Below are positions 4,973 to 6,004 of a stretch of 6,004 bases of DNA, in pieces. Numbering within the stretch: the first letter of the stretch is position 1; the number at the start of each line of letters is the position of its first letter. Source of the stretch: an uncultured Collinsella sp. Its GTDB lineage: Bacteria > Actinomycetota > Coriobacteriia > Coriobacteriales > Coriobacteriaceae. The translations under genes and the position numbers were made by a program. The DNA lies in the NCBI GenBank assembly GCA_958419975.1, contig CATZIG010000122.1:1-6004 (forward strand). The letters run 5' to 3'. The notes below the pieces were generated by a model that was not told the DNA's origin, searched no databases, and saw only the letters and a program-made list of their open reading frames with translations.

Positions 4973-6004
4973 ACAGGTCCTCGCCGTTGGTGGCGATTAC
5001 CTTCTTGTACCAGTCAAAGCTCTTCTTCTTGGAACGCTTGAGGGTACCGTTGCCGGCGTCGTCGCGGTCCACATAGATAAAGCCGTAGCGCTTGGACATC
5101 TCGCCCGTGCCGGCAGACACCAGGTCGATCGGGCCCCAGGTGGTGTAGCCCAGCAGGTCAACGCCGTCCTCGGTCACCGCATCGCGCATCGCGGCAATAT
5201 GCTGGCGCAGATAGTCGATACGGTAGTCGTCGTTGATGGAGCCGTCCTCCTCGACAACATCCTTGGCGCCCAGACCGTTCTCGACCACAAACAGCGGCTT
5301 CTGATAACGGTCGTACAGGTCGTTGAGCGTAATACGGAAGCCCAGCGGATCGATGGCCCAGCCCCACTGGCTCTCCTGCAGGTAGGGGTTCTTGGCGCCG
5401 GCGAAGGCATTGCCCTGGGTGCGCTCGACATCGGGGTTATCGGCACCGGCGGAGCAACGGGTGCTGTAATAGCTAAAGCTGATGAAATCGACGGTGTTGG
5501 CGGCCAGGATCTCGCGGTCCTCGTCCGTCATGCCCACATCGATGCCCAGACGCTCGAGCTTCTTGACGGCATAGGCCGGGTAGTAGCCGCGGCTCTGGAC
5601 GTCGACGAAGAAATAGTTGCTCTGGTTGTCAAGCTGCGCCTGGCGCACATCGCCCGGACGGCAGCTGTAGGGGTAGTAGCTACCTGCGGCGAGCATGCAG
5701 CCGATCTTGACCTCGGGGTCGATCTCGTGGGCGATCTTGGTTGCCCAAGCGCTGGCGACGAGCTCGTTGTGGGCGGCCAGGTACTCGACGGCCTCCTTGT
5801 TCTCGCCCTCCTCAAAGACCAGACCGGCACCCATAAACGGCAGGTGCAGAATCATATTGATCTCGTTAAAGGTGAGCCAGTACTTCACCAGACCCTTGTA
5901 GCGGGTGAAGATCGTGGCCGCGAGGTTCTTGTAGAAGTCGATGAGCTTGCGGTTGCGCCAGCCGCCATACTCCTTGATGAGGTGAATCGGGCAGTCAAAA
6001 TGCG
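4968..6004 (-). CDS. bglA: 6-phospho-beta-glucosidase, GH1 family, C-terminal part (5' end outside window)
   Basis: The frame is open to the right edge, beginning HFDCPIHLIKEYGGWRNRKL, so the ATG at 5888 is internal. 344 residues are visible; GH1 phosphoglucosidases are usually about 470-480, so about 130 N-terminal residues are missing. The retaining GH1 machinery is visible: acid/base Glu in WLTFNE (codon 5862-5864) and nucleophile Glu in FVVENGLG (codon 5280-5282). The C-terminal YTTWGPIDLVS...EMSKRYGFIYVD carries the Ser-x-Arg-Tyr type loop typical of enzymes that bind the 6-phosphate, followed by KKSFDWYKKVIATNGEDL, very like BglA-type proteins. It would cleave 6-phosphorylated beta-glucosides (cellobiose, salicin or arbutin type) in the cytoplasm after PTS uptake, giving glucose 6-phosphate and the aglycone or glucose. 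No PTS gene or antiterminator is in view. The symbol denotes the family; ascB or bglB type cannot be excluded. Confidence 0.95.
   Translation of the reverse strand, partial: HFDCPIHLIKEYGGWRNRKLIDFYKNLAATIFTRYKGLVKYWLTFNEINMILHLPFMGAGLVFEEGENKEAVEYLAAHNELVASAWATKIAHEIDPEVKIGCMLAAGSYYPYSCRPGDVRQAQLDNQSNYFFVDVQSRGYYPAYAVKKLERLGIDVGMTDEDREILAANTVDFISFSYYSTRCSAGADNPDVERTQGNAFAGAKNPYLQESQWGWAIDPLGFRITLNDLYDRYQKPLFVVENGLGAKDVVEEDGSINDDYRIDYLRQHIAAMRDAVTEDGVDLLGYTTWGPIDLVSAGTGEMSKRYGFIYVDRDDAGNGTLKRSKKKSFDWYKKVIATNGEDLS

Overview
The window looks like chromosomal DNA from a GC-rich (roughly 60%) Actinomycetota gut anaerobe. Protein style and gene layout best fit the Coriobacteriia, with a Collinsella-like genome as my first guess. 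This is judged from sequence character only, not from a search.

Layout. (1) Positions 2-598, + strand: the C-terminal 198 residues of a highly acidic, beta-rich protein of unknown function. It ends at a strong intrinsic terminator (649-687). (2) Positions 708-4620, - strand: three tightly coupled genes that converge on the first one. In transcription order they are a multi-TM 7TM-type sensor with a degenerate kinase-like C-terminus (2821-4620), a membrane histidine kinase with intact catalytic motifs (1325-2824), and a NarL/LuxR-type response regulator (708-1328). Both junctions are 4-base stop/start overlaps (GTGA and ATGA), so this is a translationally coupled operon. (3) Positions 4621-4967: a gene-free stretch rich in secondary structure, with a 108-bp imperfect palindrome, a 41-bp hairpin, a weak promoter candidate and a small inverted repeat in the likely leader. 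(4) Positions 4968-6004, - strand: the C-terminal 344 residues of a GH1 6-phospho-beta-glucosidase. Its 5' part lies beyond the right edge.

How it may work. The operon resembles a split or three-component signalling system. The upstream sensor keeps the 7TM ligand-binding module and PAS-like region of 7TM histidine kinases but shows no recognisable phosphoacceptor helix or ATP-binding boxes. The second protein carries its own membrane domain, a PAS-like domain and a working-looking HisKA_3-like/HATPase pair, and would phosphorylate Asp54 of the regulator. The input signal and target genes cannot be read from the sequence. The glucosidase is on the same strand upstream but is separated by about 350 bp of structured DNA, so a functional link is only a possibility. 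The main points for a second look are the pseudokinase-like sensor in the operon and the palindromic intergenic elements.
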